Assembly: GCF_021353235.1 (NCBI RefSeq)
Contig: NZ_JAJTWT010000001.1
Location: 682,001 to 746,000 of the forward strand
From: Pelomonas caseinilytica
GTDB lineage: Bacteria > Pseudomonadota > Gammaproteobacteria > Burkholderiales > Burkholderiaceae_C
Reading direction: 5' to 3'
DNA length: 64,000 bases
Shown here: positions 48,802 to 57,609 of the stretch, in pieces
How positions within the stretch are numbered: position 1 is the first letter of the stretch
Layout: every line of letters begins with the position of its first letter
Notes under the pieces: model-generated
Told to the model about the DNA's origin: nothing
Databases searched by the model: none
The model's input: the letters and a program-made list of their open reading frames with translations, nothing else
Program-made: the position numbers and the translations under genes

Positions 48802-49056
48802 TCAATGTGAACGGCTACTGATCATGCGCACGAGGCCGTAGATCAGCGCACCGGCGGCGACCACCATCAGCGCCGAGCGCACCGGCTGGTCGTGGACATA
48901 GCCCATCGTGCGGTCCGACATGCGGGAGACCTGGTGGCGCATGTCGTCGACGCTGTCGGCCAGCCGGTCGATGCGGCGCCGCGCGGCGGCTTCCACCTTC
49001 TCGAGGCTGGCCTTGGTGGCGTCGGAGGCTTGGGAGTAGAGGTCTGAGTGGCCCAT
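48802..49056 (-). CDS. short DUF883/YqjD-like tail-anchored protein
   Basis: 84 residues. A charged helix (ATKASLEKVEAAARRRIDRL) precedes a C-terminal TM (VRSALMVVAAGALIYGLVRM) after the HDQP spacer, the YqjD/ElaB layout. It is probably an inner-membrane protein with a cytoplasmic helical face. AAGGA precedes ATG 49056. Paralogous in design to 37215-37598. Confidence 0.82.
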   Translation of the reverse strand: MGHSDLYSQASDATKASLEKVEAAARRRIDRLADSVDDMRHQVSRMSDRTMGYVHDQPVRSALMVVAAGALIYGLVRMISSRSH

Positions 49057-49115
49057 GGCGAATCCTTCGTCGAAGTCCTGGATGCCCGCAGAGGGCAATC
49101 GACAGACCCGTGGAT

Positions 49116-49466
49116 TCAGCGGCGGCCGGCGTGGGGTGCCCGCGTGTCCACCCGCATGAGCCCGCCGGTCTCGGCGTGCCAGCCCGGCGTGTCGAGGACA
49201 AGGGGCGGCAAGGCCGCCGTGAGAGGTGGCGACGACCTGCCGGCGCGCTCGGGCAGCAGCGGCAGGCAGCAGTGGCGTCCCTCGGGCGCGCGCAGCGCCC
49301 GGAGCAGCTCGCGATCCCACAGCAGCCGGGCGATGACCGCAGGCACGAGACCGTGGTGCGAGCCCTCGCGGGTCGCGGCCGGCCGGCCATCGTCCTGAGA
49401 CGGCAGGGGCGGCGCCGAGATGGGCGGCGGGGGCGCGGGAAAGGGGCCGGGTCGGTACAAGGTCAC
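49116..49466 (-). CDS. hypothetical protein, ~116 aa
   Basis: Not recognised. The middle looks like real protein (GLVPAVIARLLWDRELLRAL, RHCCLPLLPERAG) between a Pro-rich N-region and a short tail. GTG 49466 is the most plausible start, but the ribosome site is poor. It is upstream of the YqjD-like gene in the same direction, 59 bp away. Confidence 0.45.
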   Translation of the reverse strand: MTLYRPGPFPAPPPPISAPPLPSQDDGRPAATREGSHHGLVPAVIARLLWDRELLRALRAPEGRHCCLPLLPERAGRSSPPLTAALPPLVLDTPGWHAETGGLMRVDTRAPHAGRR

Positions 49467-49821
49467 TCCATGGCGGCCGAATGGCCACGGTCGGGGGTGG
49501 CGGCCAATGTAGGGCGCCTCGCCGGCGTCCAGACACTCCCCGTTCTGGGAGCTTCTGGCGCGATGCACATCTCGTTACGCTTGCCGGCACAGCAGGACGC
49601 GAGGGGCGCAGCCCCGATGGAGGGCCGGCCAGGCGAGCGGCCCGTCCTGCTGCGGAGGGGCATGGGGGCAACCGGCTCATGGAGGCGGTTGCCGGTGGCT
49701 GGCCATTTCGCGCCGGCGGTCTCGGGAAGCGATGCATGCAGGACGATCAGCCCACGGGTGACTGCCGTCACCGGCAAAGAAGGCTTCGCACGCGAGTCCA
49801 GGCGAGACCGATGACGAGGCT
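49467..49821. other. intergenic region upstream of the luxR-type gene
   Basis: 355 bp without a credible gene. It separates the leftward hypothetical gene from the rightward quorum-sensing cluster and should carry both promoters. The only structured site noticed is the dyad at 49758-49773. Confidence 0.5.
49758..49773. promoter_or_regulatory. dyad GGTGAC-N4-GTCACC upstream of luxR-type gene
   Basis: A perfect 6-bp dyad with 4-bp spacer, ending 48 bp before the LuxR-type start. Its size and place suit a dimeric regulator such as the LuxR-type protein itself, but it is not a recognised lux box. Inference only. Confidence 0.3.
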
Positions 49822-50550
49822 ATGCACATGGATGTCCAGGACACGCGCCGCTTCTACCATCACGGGCCGCCGCCCAGCCGGCTCGGCAACCTGGCCGACT
49901 CCATGCTGGCCGCCCGCACCCTCGGCGAACTGGACGCCGCGCTGCGCCGCCTGCGCGATGCCTTCGGCCTGTCCTACTGCCGTTACGAGGCGCGCTTTCC
50001 GGGGCAGGGGCGCTCGCGGGAGATGCTGCTGGTGGCCGGCGCACCGGCCGACGAATGGCGCTTTGCCGAAGCCATGGACGAGGCGCTGGACCGTGTGCGC
50101 GAGCATTGCCGCCAGTCCATCTGCCCGCTGCTGTGGCCCGATGCCGACCTGGCCGGCGGGGCGGCCGGCATGCTGAACGTCGCCATCCCGCTGGCCAGCC
50201 GCTCGGGCGACTTCGCCCTGCTGCAGGGCTGCTGGGCCCACGACCCGCCCATGGGCGAAGCCCAGGCGCGGGAGCAACTGCCCGAACTGTCGTGGACGGC
50301 CCTGCACCTGCACCAGTCGGTGCGCCTGCTGATGCTGAAGGAGGCCGGCGCGCCGGGCGAGCGCCTCACGGCCCGGGAGATCGAATGCCTTCAATGGATC
50401 GCCCAGGGCAAGACCAGCTGGGAGGTCGCCCAGATCCTCGAGGTGACCGAGCACACGGTCATCTTCCATGCCAACAACGCGATGCGAAAGCTCGGCGTCA
50501 ACGCGCGGGCCGCCGCCGTGCAACGCGCCATGAGCCTGGGTTACCTCTAG
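49822..50550 (+). CDS. LuxR-family transcriptional regulator
   Basis: 242 residues. An N-terminal ~165-residue domain with the size of an autoinducer-binding domain (TLGELDAALRRLRDAFGLSY) is followed by a LuxR-type HTH (about 178-236: LTAREIECLQWIAQGKTSWE, VTEHTVIFHANNAMRKLG). No luxI-type synthase is seen, so it is either a LuxR solo or an output of the hydroxyketone pathway next to it. GACGAGGC lies before ATG 49822. It is 23 bp upstream of the response regulator, likely one operon. Confidence 0.88.
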   Translation: MHMDVQDTRRFYHHGPPPSRLGNLADSMLAARTLGELDAALRRLRDAFGLSYCRYEARFPGQGRSREMLLVAGAPADEWRFAEAMDEALDRVREHCRQSICPLLWPDADLAGGAAGMLNVAIPLASRSGDFALLQGCWAHDPPMGEAQAREQLPELSWTALHLHQSVRLLMLKEAGAPGERLTAREIECLQWIAQGKTSWEVAQILEVTEHTVIFHANNAMRKLGVNARAAAVQRAMSLGYL

Positions 50551-50573
50551 CCGCCAGGAAGGTCCTGCAAGCC

Positions 50574-51467
50574 ATGTTCACCACACCCGCCCTGCTTCCC
50601 TACCAATACCCGGTGGCCGCGCTGCTCGTCGACGACGACCCGGGCCTGCTCAGCGGCCTGTCCGCCGGACTGTCGCGCGAGCGCAGGGTCTTCGCCGAGG
50701 CCTCCGGCGAACGCGCGCTCGACCGCTACCGCCGCGCCGCGACGCCCCGCCATTCCTTCCTGCGCCGCAGCCGCGACCAGACCGGCCTGACGGAACACCG
50801 CGTGGTGGTCGACGTGACCGGCATCGCCTCCCTGATGGACCAGGAGGAGCGGCACGCCGAGATCGGCCTGCTGGTGGTGGACTACAAGATGCCCGGCCTC
50901 AACGGCGTGGAGCTCTGCGAATGGCTCCGCCACGAGCCCTGCCGGCGCATCCTGCTCACCGGCGTGGCGGACGAGCGCGTGGCGGTGCAGGCCTTCAACA
51001 GCGGCCTCATCCACCAGTACGTCCGCAAGGACCACGACACGCTGGACCGGCTCGGCGCCCTGATGCGGCGCGAGCAGCTGCAGTACTTCCGCGCGGTCAG
51101 CCAGACGCTGTCGGAGGGCCTGCGCGACCGCCTCGGCGCCTTCGAGCACGTGCCGGCCGTCTGCGACGCCCTGCTGACGCTGGTCGCGCAGTACGACATC
51201 GTGGAGTACTACCTCGCCACCGAGCCCAATGGGCTGCTGACCTGCGACCGCGCCGGCAGGCGCCGGCGCGTGCTGGTGCAGTCCGAGCCCGAGCGGCGCT
51301 CGGCGCTGGAGATCCTCGGCGCCAGCGGCCACGAAGCCGGCTTCGAGGGCGCCATGGTCTACGCCGACGCGCCTGCCGACTCGCCGCCCCAGGCCCGCAC
51401 GCTGCGCCCCCTGATGGCCGTCGCGTCGCCGCAGGGCATGTACCTGATCGCCATGGAGGACTGCTGA
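50574..51467 (+). CDS. LqsR-like response regulator with unusual receiver insertion
   Basis: 297 residues. The receiver starts VAALLVDDDPGLLSGLSAGL; the phospho-acceptor is in LLVVDYKMPGLNGVELCEWL, with ILLTG and YVRKDHD completing the site. Between the second and third strand is an extra ~45-residue segment (ATPRHSFLRRSRDQ...). The C-terminal ~150 residues have no known DNA-binding motif. Next to a CqsS-like kinase and CqsA this corresponds in place to LqsR/JqsR. Its TGA overlaps the kinase ATG (TGATG). AGGAAGG precedes ATG 50574. Confidence 0.82.
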   Translation: MFTTPALLPYQYPVAALLVDDDPGLLSGLSAGLSRERRVFAEASGERALDRYRRAATPRHSFLRRSRDQTGLTEHRVVVDVTGIASLMDQEERHAEIGLLVVDYKMPGLNGVELCEWLRHEPCRRILLTGVADERVAVQAFNSGLIHQYVRKDHDTLDRLGALMRREQLQYFRAVSQTLSEGLRDRLGAFEHVPAVCDALLTLVAQYDIVEYYLATEPNGLLTCDRAGRRRRVLVQSEPERRSALEILGASGHEAGFEGAMVYADAPADSPPQARTLRPLMAVASPQGMYLIAMEDC

Positions 51468-52690
51468 TGCATACACGTAGCCGCCAGGCCCGCCTGGCCA
51501 GTCTTCTCGACGGGGCGCTGGACAGCGTCGAGGAAATGATCCGCAAGCGCCGGTCGGTGGCGTTGCTGGGGTTGGCGGGGCATGGGCTCTACCACTTCCT
51601 GTGGACGGCGGTCTATCCGCAGCCCTATGAGTCGGTCGAACTGCGCTCGGCGCTCGCGGCGATGTTCGTTGTGTTCCTGCTGCCTACCCGCTGGCTTCTC
51701 CGCATGGGGTCCGCATGGTCGGTCTGCTGGCATCTCACCTTCATGCTCAATCTGCCCTTCTTCTTCACCTACATGGCACTGCGCAACGACAGCTGGCAGT
51801 GGGTCATGGGACTGGAAGCCGCGCTGTTGCTGATGCACCTGCTGACCTCCGGCACATTGACGATCGTGCTCACGGCACTCGGCGTGACGCTGGGCGCGCT
51901 TTGCGCGGAACCCTTCGGCATCGAGTGGCAGAACTGCCTGGTTATGCAGGCCTGGCCCGTGCTGCTTTTCGGTCTGGTGGCCGCCGCCGTACTGAGCCGC
52001 TCGAGGCTCCAGCACAGCCGGCGCAAGACGGCGGCCTTGATGTCGTATGCGGGCTACATCGCCCACGAGATGCGTACGCCACTGGCCAGTATTGCGGCCC
52101 GCGCCTCCATGACGCGGGAAGGAACTACCGCGGCCAGTGAGGATCGCGAGCAGCATCTGGCCGAGCTGTCCCGCGAGGTGCAGAGAACCTTTGCCTTGAT
52201 CGACATCCTGCTCACCAACGTCGATCCGATGCGCCACACCTCAGGACGAGGGACAGAAGACACACAGGCACGACAGGACTGGGCTCTGATCAGCGACGTG
52301 ATCGCCGAGGCGCTCTTACGCTATCCCTTCCGGGACGCCGCGGAACGCGAGCGGGTGCAGGTGCGGGTGCTGGAGGATTGCCCTGTGCGCGGCTCACCGC
52401 TGCTGCTGCAGCACGTGGTGATGAACCTCGTGCGCAACGCCTTCGAGCACTGCAGCGCCGGTGGCGTGGTCGTCCTCGGCATCACCGCCCGTAGGCGTGC
52501 GCAGGACTGTGAACTCTCCATCGAAGACAACGGTCGCGGGTTTGCTGCGGCCGGCTGGGAACAGGCGGGCCTGGGACTGATGTTCTGCCATAGCGTCGCG
52601 CGGAGCATTGGCGGCAATCTGAGAGTGCTTGCCTCACCCTCTGGAGGCTGCAGCGTGAAGCTGAACTTGCCCTCAGCCTCAGCCTATTGA
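51467..52690 (+). CDS. CqsS/LqsS-type sensor histidine kinase
   Basis: 407 residues. Six TM helices in the first ~185 residues resemble V. cholerae CqsS in order and motifs (YHFLWTAVYPQPYESVELR, LNLPFFFTYMALRNDS, FGIEWQNCLVMQAWP). The H-box YIAHEMRTPLASI has His about 200, and the HATPase has NLVRNAFEHC and EDNGRGF. It lacks the C-terminal receiver of V. cholerae CqsS, like LqsS; the separate regulator upstream supplies one. It should detect an alpha-hydroxyketone in the inner membrane and switch kinase activity. Confidence 0.9.
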   Translation: MHTRSRQARLASLLDGALDSVEEMIRKRRSVALLGLAGHGLYHFLWTAVYPQPYESVELRSALAAMFVVFLLPTRWLLRMGSAWSVCWHLTFMLNLPFFFTYMALRNDSWQWVMGLEAALLLMHLLTSGTLTIVLTALGVTLGALCAEPFGIEWQNCLVMQAWPVLLFGLVAAAVLSRSRLQHSRRKTAALMSYAGYIAHEMRTPLASIAARASMTREGTTAASEDREQHLAELSREVQRTFALIDILLTNVDPMRHTSGRGTEDTQARQDWALISDVIAEALLRYPFRDAAERERVQVRVLEDCPVRGSPLLLQHVVMNLVRNAFEHCSAGGVVVLGITARRRAQDCELSIEDNGRGFAAAGWEQAGLGLMFCHSVARSIGGNLRVLASPSGGCSVKLNLPSASAY

Positions 52691-53926
52691 AGTCGCCAGG
52701 GCCTGTGGACGCGCCGGGCGTCGTCGCTTGGCCGCAAGCAAGGGCATGTCACCGTCCAACTCTTCACGAACGGCTTTCATGACGTCAGCCAGCTTCATGA
52801 TGTCAGCCTGCTGCAACCGGGAATTCACCGAGAGCCTCAGGACCGACTGCTGCCACTCGGTCGCCGGATACCAGAACAGGCTGCCGAAAACGCCTCGCGA
52901 CTCCAGGGCGTCGCGGAATCGGACCGCGGAACGCACGGGACCGCAGCGCAGGCCAACGATCTGCTCGCTGCCATTGCTGATGTCGTAGCCCGCCGCCTCG
53001 ATGGCGCCTCGCACTTCTCGCACGTTGTGCCACAACATCTGCCGGCGCTCCTCATCGCGCATGACCACGTCCAGCGTGGCATGAAGGGGCGCCAATTCGT
53101 GAGGCAGCAAGGCAGTGCTGAAGATCGTCGGGAAGGCCGTGAAACGCAGGTACTCGGTAAGGCTTTCGTCACAGGCGATGAAGCCGGCGCGCGCCGCAAA
53201 GGCCTTGGCCAGGCTGGCGGTCACGACGTGCACGCGTTCCACCAGGCCCAGTTCATGCACCAAGCCGCGCCCCTGAGGACCATGCGTGCCAAGCGAATGC
53301 GATTCATCTACCACCAGCAGGCAGCCGAACTCCCCGGCGAGCTCGGCTACTTTCCGCAAGGGACTGCGACTGCCGCTCACCGAATAGACCGAGTCGACGA
53401 CGATGACGCCCGCACCGCCCGCAATAAGCTTGTCGCGGAGATCCTCCATGTCGTTGTGTCGAACCCGCACCGGCGCGGCCTCGGCAGCATGGATGCCCTG
53501 GTACAACGAGGCGTGGGCATACTGGTCGATGTAGACGGGCATCCCTCGCGTGGCGACCGCCTGCAGCAGCCCAACATTGGCGTCATAGCCTGACTGGCAG
53601 AGGATTCCGGAGCCCGGGCCGACGAATTCACCGAGGCGCGTCTCGAAGCGGCGTTGCTCGCATCCTTCATGCCGCCCGACAAAAAAAACCTGCGACATGA
53701 CGCCGCCGCCTTCGGAGGCCATCAACGCGGTTACCGCCGCATCGCGGACATACGGATGGCCAGCCAAGCCGAGATAGTCGTTGCTCTGCAGCTTCACCGA
53801 ATCCGGGCCCATGTCATGGAGGCTGTACCAGAACGGATGCGCCGGCCGGTTCGGATGCTTGAAGCCGCGCCTTCGATAAAAGCGCTCCACCTGCATGGAC
53901 AGGAAGGGAGGAAGGGAGGCGGTCAT
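52679..53926 (-). CDS. cqsA: alpha-hydroxyketone autoinducer synthase (CqsA/LqsA/JqsA family)
   Basis: 415 residues. A PLP-dependent acyl-CoA:amine transferase of the CqsA group: LQSNDYLGLAGHP, CQSGYDANVGLLQ, VDSVYSVSGSRSPLRKVAEL, VDESHSLGTHGPQGRGL, PLP-lysine about 241 in TASLAKAFAARAG, FSTALLPHE and GVFGSLFWYPAT. It condenses an acyl-CoA with an amino-acid-derived unit to give CAI-1/LAI-1-like signals. ATG 53926 matches the family start (LPPFL). It is convergent with the kinase, overlapping by 12 bp. No good ribosome site is seen. The 292 bp beyond its start (to 54218) shows nothing recognisable. Confidence 0.92.
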   Translation of the reverse strand: MTASLPPFLSMQVERFYRRRGFKHPNRPAHPFWYSLHDMGPDSVKLQSNDYLGLAGHPYVRDAAVTALMASEGGGVMSQVFFVGRHEGCEQRRFETRLGEFVGPGSGILCQSGYDANVGLLQAVATRGMPVYIDQYAHASLYQGIHAAEAAPVRVRHNDMEDLRDKLIAGGAGVIVVDSVYSVSGSRSPLRKVAELAGEFGCLLVVDESHSLGTHGPQGRGLVHELGLVERVHVVTASLAKAFAARAGFIACDESLTEYLRFTAFPTIFSTALLPHELAPLHATLDVVMRDEERRQMLWHNVREVRGAIEAAGYDISNGSEQIVGLRCGPVRSAVRFRDALESRGVFGSLFWYPATEWQQSVLRLSVNSRLQQADIMKLADVMKAVREELDGDMPLLAAKRRRPARPQALATSIG

Positions 53927-54218
53927 GTCGCGATCAGGGGTCAGAGTCCGGCGGCATGAACGGCGGAACCGGCGCCAGTGAGCGCCTGCGTCAGCCCGTC
54001 GACGCGCCAGCAGTGCCCTCTGCCGGGGCGTTCTTTCGATCATGGGGAGCGGAAATGGCTCGCCGGGCCAGGCTGCGATGAAGCGGCACTGGCCGGGAAC
54101 GAATGAGGCCCTGGAAGGAACGAGTGGCTTTCGCCCGAGGTGCAGGCAATGCCACCGCCGCGTCGGCTCAGACTTTCTTGTCCGCCGCAGCCGTCAGGCA
54201 GCCGGCGCGCCTCGCTCC

Positions 54219-55715
54219 TCAATCCCGATGCGGTGGCCGGTCCGCCGTCGTGGCGGCGCCCTCGGCGGCGTATTCCTTCAACCGGTTGTAGAGCGTCTTC
54301 AGGCTGATGCCGAGGGCGGCGGCCGTGCGTTCCTTGTGGTGGTTGAAGTGACGCAGCGTCGCCAGCATCAAGGCGCGCTCGGCCTCGGCCACGCTGGAGC
54401 CGATGGGCAGGGTGATGAAGGGCACGGAAGGATCGGCCCCCTGCCCCTCGCTGGGGGCGCGGCGATGCTCGGCGCTGGCGGGAGCCGGCGGCTCGTGAGG
54501 AACGCTGCCCGGGCCGGCCGCTGCGCCCAGTGGCGCCCAGCCCGAAGCCATGCCGGCCTGGTCGGCGCTGGGCAGCCAGGTTTCGTCGATGAGGTCACCC
54601 TGGGCCATCACGTAGGCCCGCTGCACGGCGTTGCGCAATTCGCGCACGTTGCCGGGCCAGGGGTATTCGACGAGGGCGGCCAGCGCCGCCGGCGTGAACC
54701 GGCGCACGGCCCCTTCCTGCTCGCTGATGCGGGCCAGGAAGTGGTTGGCCAGCAGCGGGATGTCGGAGGCCCGTTCACGCAGCGCCGGCAGCTCGATGGG
54801 GAAGATGTTGAGGCGGTAGAGCAGGTCCTCGCGGAGCTTGCCCGAAGCCACGGCCTGGTAGGGCGACCGGTTGGTGGCCGCGACGATGCGGACGTCGGTC
54901 TCCTGGCTCGTCGTGCTGCCGACGCGCATGAAGCGCCCCGTCTCGAGCACGCGCAGCAGCTTGACCTGCAGTTCGAGCGGCATCTCGGTGATTTCGTCCA
55001 GGAAGAGCGTGCCGCCGCTGGCTCGTTCGAAGAATCCCTGGTGCTGGCGCTCGGCGCCGGTGAAGCTGCCCTTCTCGTGGCCGAAGATTTCGCTCTCGAT
55101 GAGGTTGGGGCTGATGGCGCCGCAGTTGACGGCCAGGAAGGGCCGCTTGCGGCGCCGGCTCAGGTCGTGCACGGTCTGGGCGACGAGTTCCTTGCCGGTG
55201 CCCGACTCGCCCGTGATGAAGACGGACACGCTGGTGCCGGCCACGCGCGAGATCTGCTCGTAGATGCGCTGCATCGGCGGGCTGCGGCCCCAGAGGTGGC
55301 CGAAGTGGCCCGACTGGGCCAGGTTGGCGGTGAGGTCCTCGACCTCGGCCTGCAGTGCCGCGGGCTTCATGATGCGCGACAGCACGCCCTGGAGCTGCTT
55401 CAGGTTGACCGGCTTGACGAGATAGTCCGCCGCACCCAGCCGCAAGGCCTGGATAGAGGTTTCGAGGTTGGCATGCCCCGTGCAAAGCACGACTTCGGAG
55501 TTGGCCACGAGCTTGGGATCGGCGAGCAGGTCCATGCCGTTGCCGTCGGGCAGGCGCAGGTCGAGCAGCAGGATGTCGGGTTGCTGCAGGGCGATCTGGC
55601 GACGCGCGTCGCGCAGGTTGTGCGCGACCGCAACGGTGAACTGCTCGCCCGCGATCAATTCGCGCAGCGATGCCGCCGAATCGTGGTCGTCGTCCACCAC
55701 CAGGGCGTGGGGCAT
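54219..55715 (-). CDS. NtrC-family sigma-54-dependent response regulator
   Basis: 498 residues. The receiver has phospho-acceptor Asp52 (LLLDLRLPDGNG), and the AAA+ domain (about 140-370) has Walker A GESGTGKE, sigma-54 contact loop GSFTGA (canonical GAFTGA) and Walker B GGTLFLDEI. The Fis-type HTH is at the end (RTAAALGISLKTLYNRLKEY). It activates RpoN promoters; the rpoN at 13.6 kb could be its partner. No dedicated kinase is adjacent. ATG 55715 has AGGAAGGAAAA upstream. Confidence 0.94.
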   Translation of the reverse strand: MPHALVVDDDHDSAASLRELIAGEQFTVAVAHNLRDARRQIALQQPDILLLDLRLPDGNGMDLLADPKLVANSEVVLCTGHANLETSIQALRLGAADYLVKPVNLKQLQGVLSRIMKPAALQAEVEDLTANLAQSGHFGHLWGRSPPMQRIYEQISRVAGTSVSVFITGESGTGKELVAQTVHDLSRRRKRPFLAVNCGAISPNLIESEIFGHEKGSFTGAERQHQGFFERASGGTLFLDEITEMPLELQVKLLRVLETGRFMRVGSTTSQETDVRIVAATNRSPYQAVASGKLREDLLYRLNIFPIELPALRERASDIPLLANHFLARISEQEGAVRRFTPAALAALVEYPWPGNVRELRNAVQRAYVMAQGDLIDETWLPSADQAGMASGWAPLGAAAGPGSVPHEPPAPASAEHRRAPSEGQGADPSVPFITLPIGSSVAEAERALMLATLRHFNHHKERTAAALGISLKTLYNRLKEYAAEGAATTADRPPHRD

Positions 55716-55883
55716 GAGACTGTTTTCCTTCCTGCGCTGTTACAGAAGTTGCGGCGGCCGGGGCCGACATTTTCAACACATTGGGCGCCAGCATGGCACA
55801 AAGGCGCCGCGCCTCGGGTGTATCGGCATGTAAGGCCGCCGGGCATCCGGATTGCCGGGTCCAAGCAGCCTAAACGTGGGGTT

Positions 55884-56147
55884 ATGCAAATGATGTTCCC
55901 GCACTTCCCTTCAACCCACATCCGTGAAGACGTGCAGTCAGGCGGCGAAGCGCCGTGGCTGCTGGACGCGCTCCTCCTGGGCGGCGTTCTGGCACTGGCC
56001 TGGCGCGCCTGCCACGCCAGGCACAGGCATCGCCGCAGGGGCAGCTCCGCGCGCGCACCGGAGGCCGTACACAGGTGGGAGGGCGAAGGCGGCCGCCCGC
56101 TGCCAGCCGAGCATGCCGCCAGCGGCGTGGCGGCACGACCGTCCTGA
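55884..56147 (+). CDS. possible small membrane protein, 87 aa
   Basis: MQMMFPHFPSTHIREDVQSG, one hydrophobic helix (LLDALLLGGVLALAWRA), then an Arg/His-rich tail. ACGTGGGG precedes the ATG. Not recognised; composition after the helix is like non-coding high-GC DNA, so it may be spurious or shorter. The remaining parts of 55716-56250 hold no gene. Confidence 0.4.
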   Translation: MQMMFPHFPSTHIREDVQSGGEAPWLLDALLLGGVLALAWRACHARHRHRRRGSSARAPEAVHRWEGEGGRPLPAEHAASGVAARPS

Positions 56148-56250
56148 CCGAGGCGTCCCGGCAGGATTTGCTGCAAGTTTGTCTGCGGGCGAGGCGCTGA
56201 AATCGCAGCGTCGCACCCGGGGCGGGCACCCGGCTTGCTTGCGGCGCCGC

Positions 56251-57405
56251 ATGCACAGTTTCAAAAGCCTCTTCCCCACCGCCGCGGCCGGAGGGGCCGG
56301 CGGTTATGACACCCTCGTCGTCGGCGCCGGCTTCGCCGGCAGCGTCATCGCCGAGCGCCTCGCCAGCGAGGCCGGGCAGCGGGTGCTGGTGGTCGACAAG
56401 CGGCGGCACGTCGGCGGCAACGCCCATGACCGCTACGACGAACAGGGGCTGCTCATCCACCCCTACGGCCCGCGCATCTTCCACACCAACTCGGCGGAGG
56501 TCTTCAACTACCTCTCCCGCTTCACCGAGTGGCGGCCCTACCAGCATCGCGTGCTCGCCAGCGTGGACGGCCAGCTGCTGCCCATGCCCATCAACCTGGA
56601 CACCGTCAACCGCCTGTACGGCCTGCAGCTCACCAGCTTCGAGGTCAATGACTTCTTTGCCCGCGCCGCCGAGAAGGTGGACAGCGTGCGCACGTCGGAA
56701 GACGTCGTCGTCTCCCGGGTGGGCCGCGACCTGTACGAGAAGTTCTTCCGCGGCTACACGCGCAAGCAATGGGGGCTGGACCCGTCCGAGCTGGACGCCA
56801 GCGTGACGGCCCGCGTACCGACGCGGACCAGTCGGGACGACCGCTATTTCACCGATACCTACCAGGCCATGCCCCTGCACGGCTATACCCGCATGTTCGA
56901 GCGCATGCTGGCGCACCCGAACATCCACGTGATGCTCGGCACCGACTACCGCGACATCGTGCATGTGCTGCCCTGGAAGCACATGGTCTACACCGGGGCC
57001 ATCGACAGCTTCTTCGACCCCCGGCACGGGCGACTGCCCTATCGCAGCCTGCACTTCGAGCACGTCACCGTGCAGCCACCCGCCGGACAGTCCACCGTCC
57101 AGCCGGTCGGCACGGTCAACCACCCCAACGACCACCTCTACACCCGCGCGACCGAATTCAAGCACCTTACCGGGCAGCGCCACGAGGCTACCTCGCTGGT
57201 GTACGAGTACCCGCACTCCCAGGGCGACCCCTACTACCCCGTTCCGCGCCCCGAGAACTCCGCGCTATACCGGCGTTACGAATCGGATGCCGAAGAACTT
57301 TCCGACGTGACCTTCATCGGCCGCCTGGCGAGCTACGAGTACTACAACATGGACCAGGTCGTCGCCCAGGCCCTCTCCACCTTCAAGCGATTGGTACACC
57401 CATGA
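56251..57405 (+). CDS. glf: UDP-galactopyranose mutase
   Basis: 384 residues. Interconverts UDP-galactopyranose and UDP-galactofuranose (FAD-dependent, cytoplasm) for surface glycans. The FAD site is VVGAGFAGSVIAERLA with VDKRRHVGGNAHD. Diagnostic blocks are HPYGPRIFHTNSAEVFNYL, FFRGYTRKQWGLDPSELD and FIGRLASYEYYNMDQVV. Its presence implies galactofuranose in the polysaccharide made by the nearby glycosyltransferases (inference). The stop overlaps the next ATG. Confidence 0.96.
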   Translation: MHSFKSLFPTAAAGGAGGYDTLVVGAGFAGSVIAERLASEAGQRVLVVDKRRHVGGNAHDRYDEQGLLIHPYGPRIFHTNSAEVFNYLSRFTEWRPYQHRVLASVDGQLLPMPINLDTVNRLYGLQLTSFEVNDFFARAAEKVDSVRTSEDVVVSRVGRDLYEKFFRGYTRKQWGLDPSELDASVTARVPTRTSRDDRYFTDTYQAMPLHGYTRMFERMLAHPNIHVMLGTDYRDIVHVLPWKHMVYTGAIDSFFDPRHGRLPYRSLHFEHVTVQPPAGQSTVQPVGTVNHPNDHLYTRATEFKHLTGQRHEATSLVYEYPHSQGDPYYPVPRPENSALYRRYESDAEELSDVTFIGRLASYEYYNMDQVVAQALSTFKRLVHP

Positions 57406-57593
57406 ACGCGCCACAGCCCCACGCGCCGATGCCGCCCCTGCCGGGGCGCCGCCCCGATGACGATTCCGTCGCCGGCGAGGAGGACCCGGGCGCCAGCCTC
57501 GAAGTGCTGACGCCTCGCCCGCCGCCCTCGGCCACGGATGCTGCGGACCCGTCCAAGCCGGAAGGCGGCGGGCCTCAGCCTCGCAAGGACTGA
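57402..57593 (+). CDS. Pro-rich hypothetical protein, 63 aa
   Basis: Overlaps the glf stop (ATGA), which supports coupled translation. Proline/acid-rich and disordered (GRRPDDDSVAGEEDPGASLE). No family recognised. Confidence 0.5.
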   Translation: MNAPQPHAPMPPLPGRRPDDDSVAGEEDPGASLEVLTPRPPPSATDAADPSKPEGGGPQPRKD

Positions 57594-57609
57594 GCCCGCC
57601 TCCCGGGCT

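Noticed and set aside
49822..50550. Classical LuxI/LuxR acyl-homoserine lactone system
   Set aside because: No LuxI-type synthase is found in the window. The adjacent synthase is of the CqsA type.
55795..55815. TGGCAC at 55795 as a sigma-54 -24 element for glf
   Set aside because: The matching TTGC at the -12 distance is absent.
54042..55883. Rightward open frame antisense to the NtrC-type regulator
   Set aside because: It is the complement of a clear AAA+ protein. Only the last part after 55884 lies outside it and is listed separately with low confidence.
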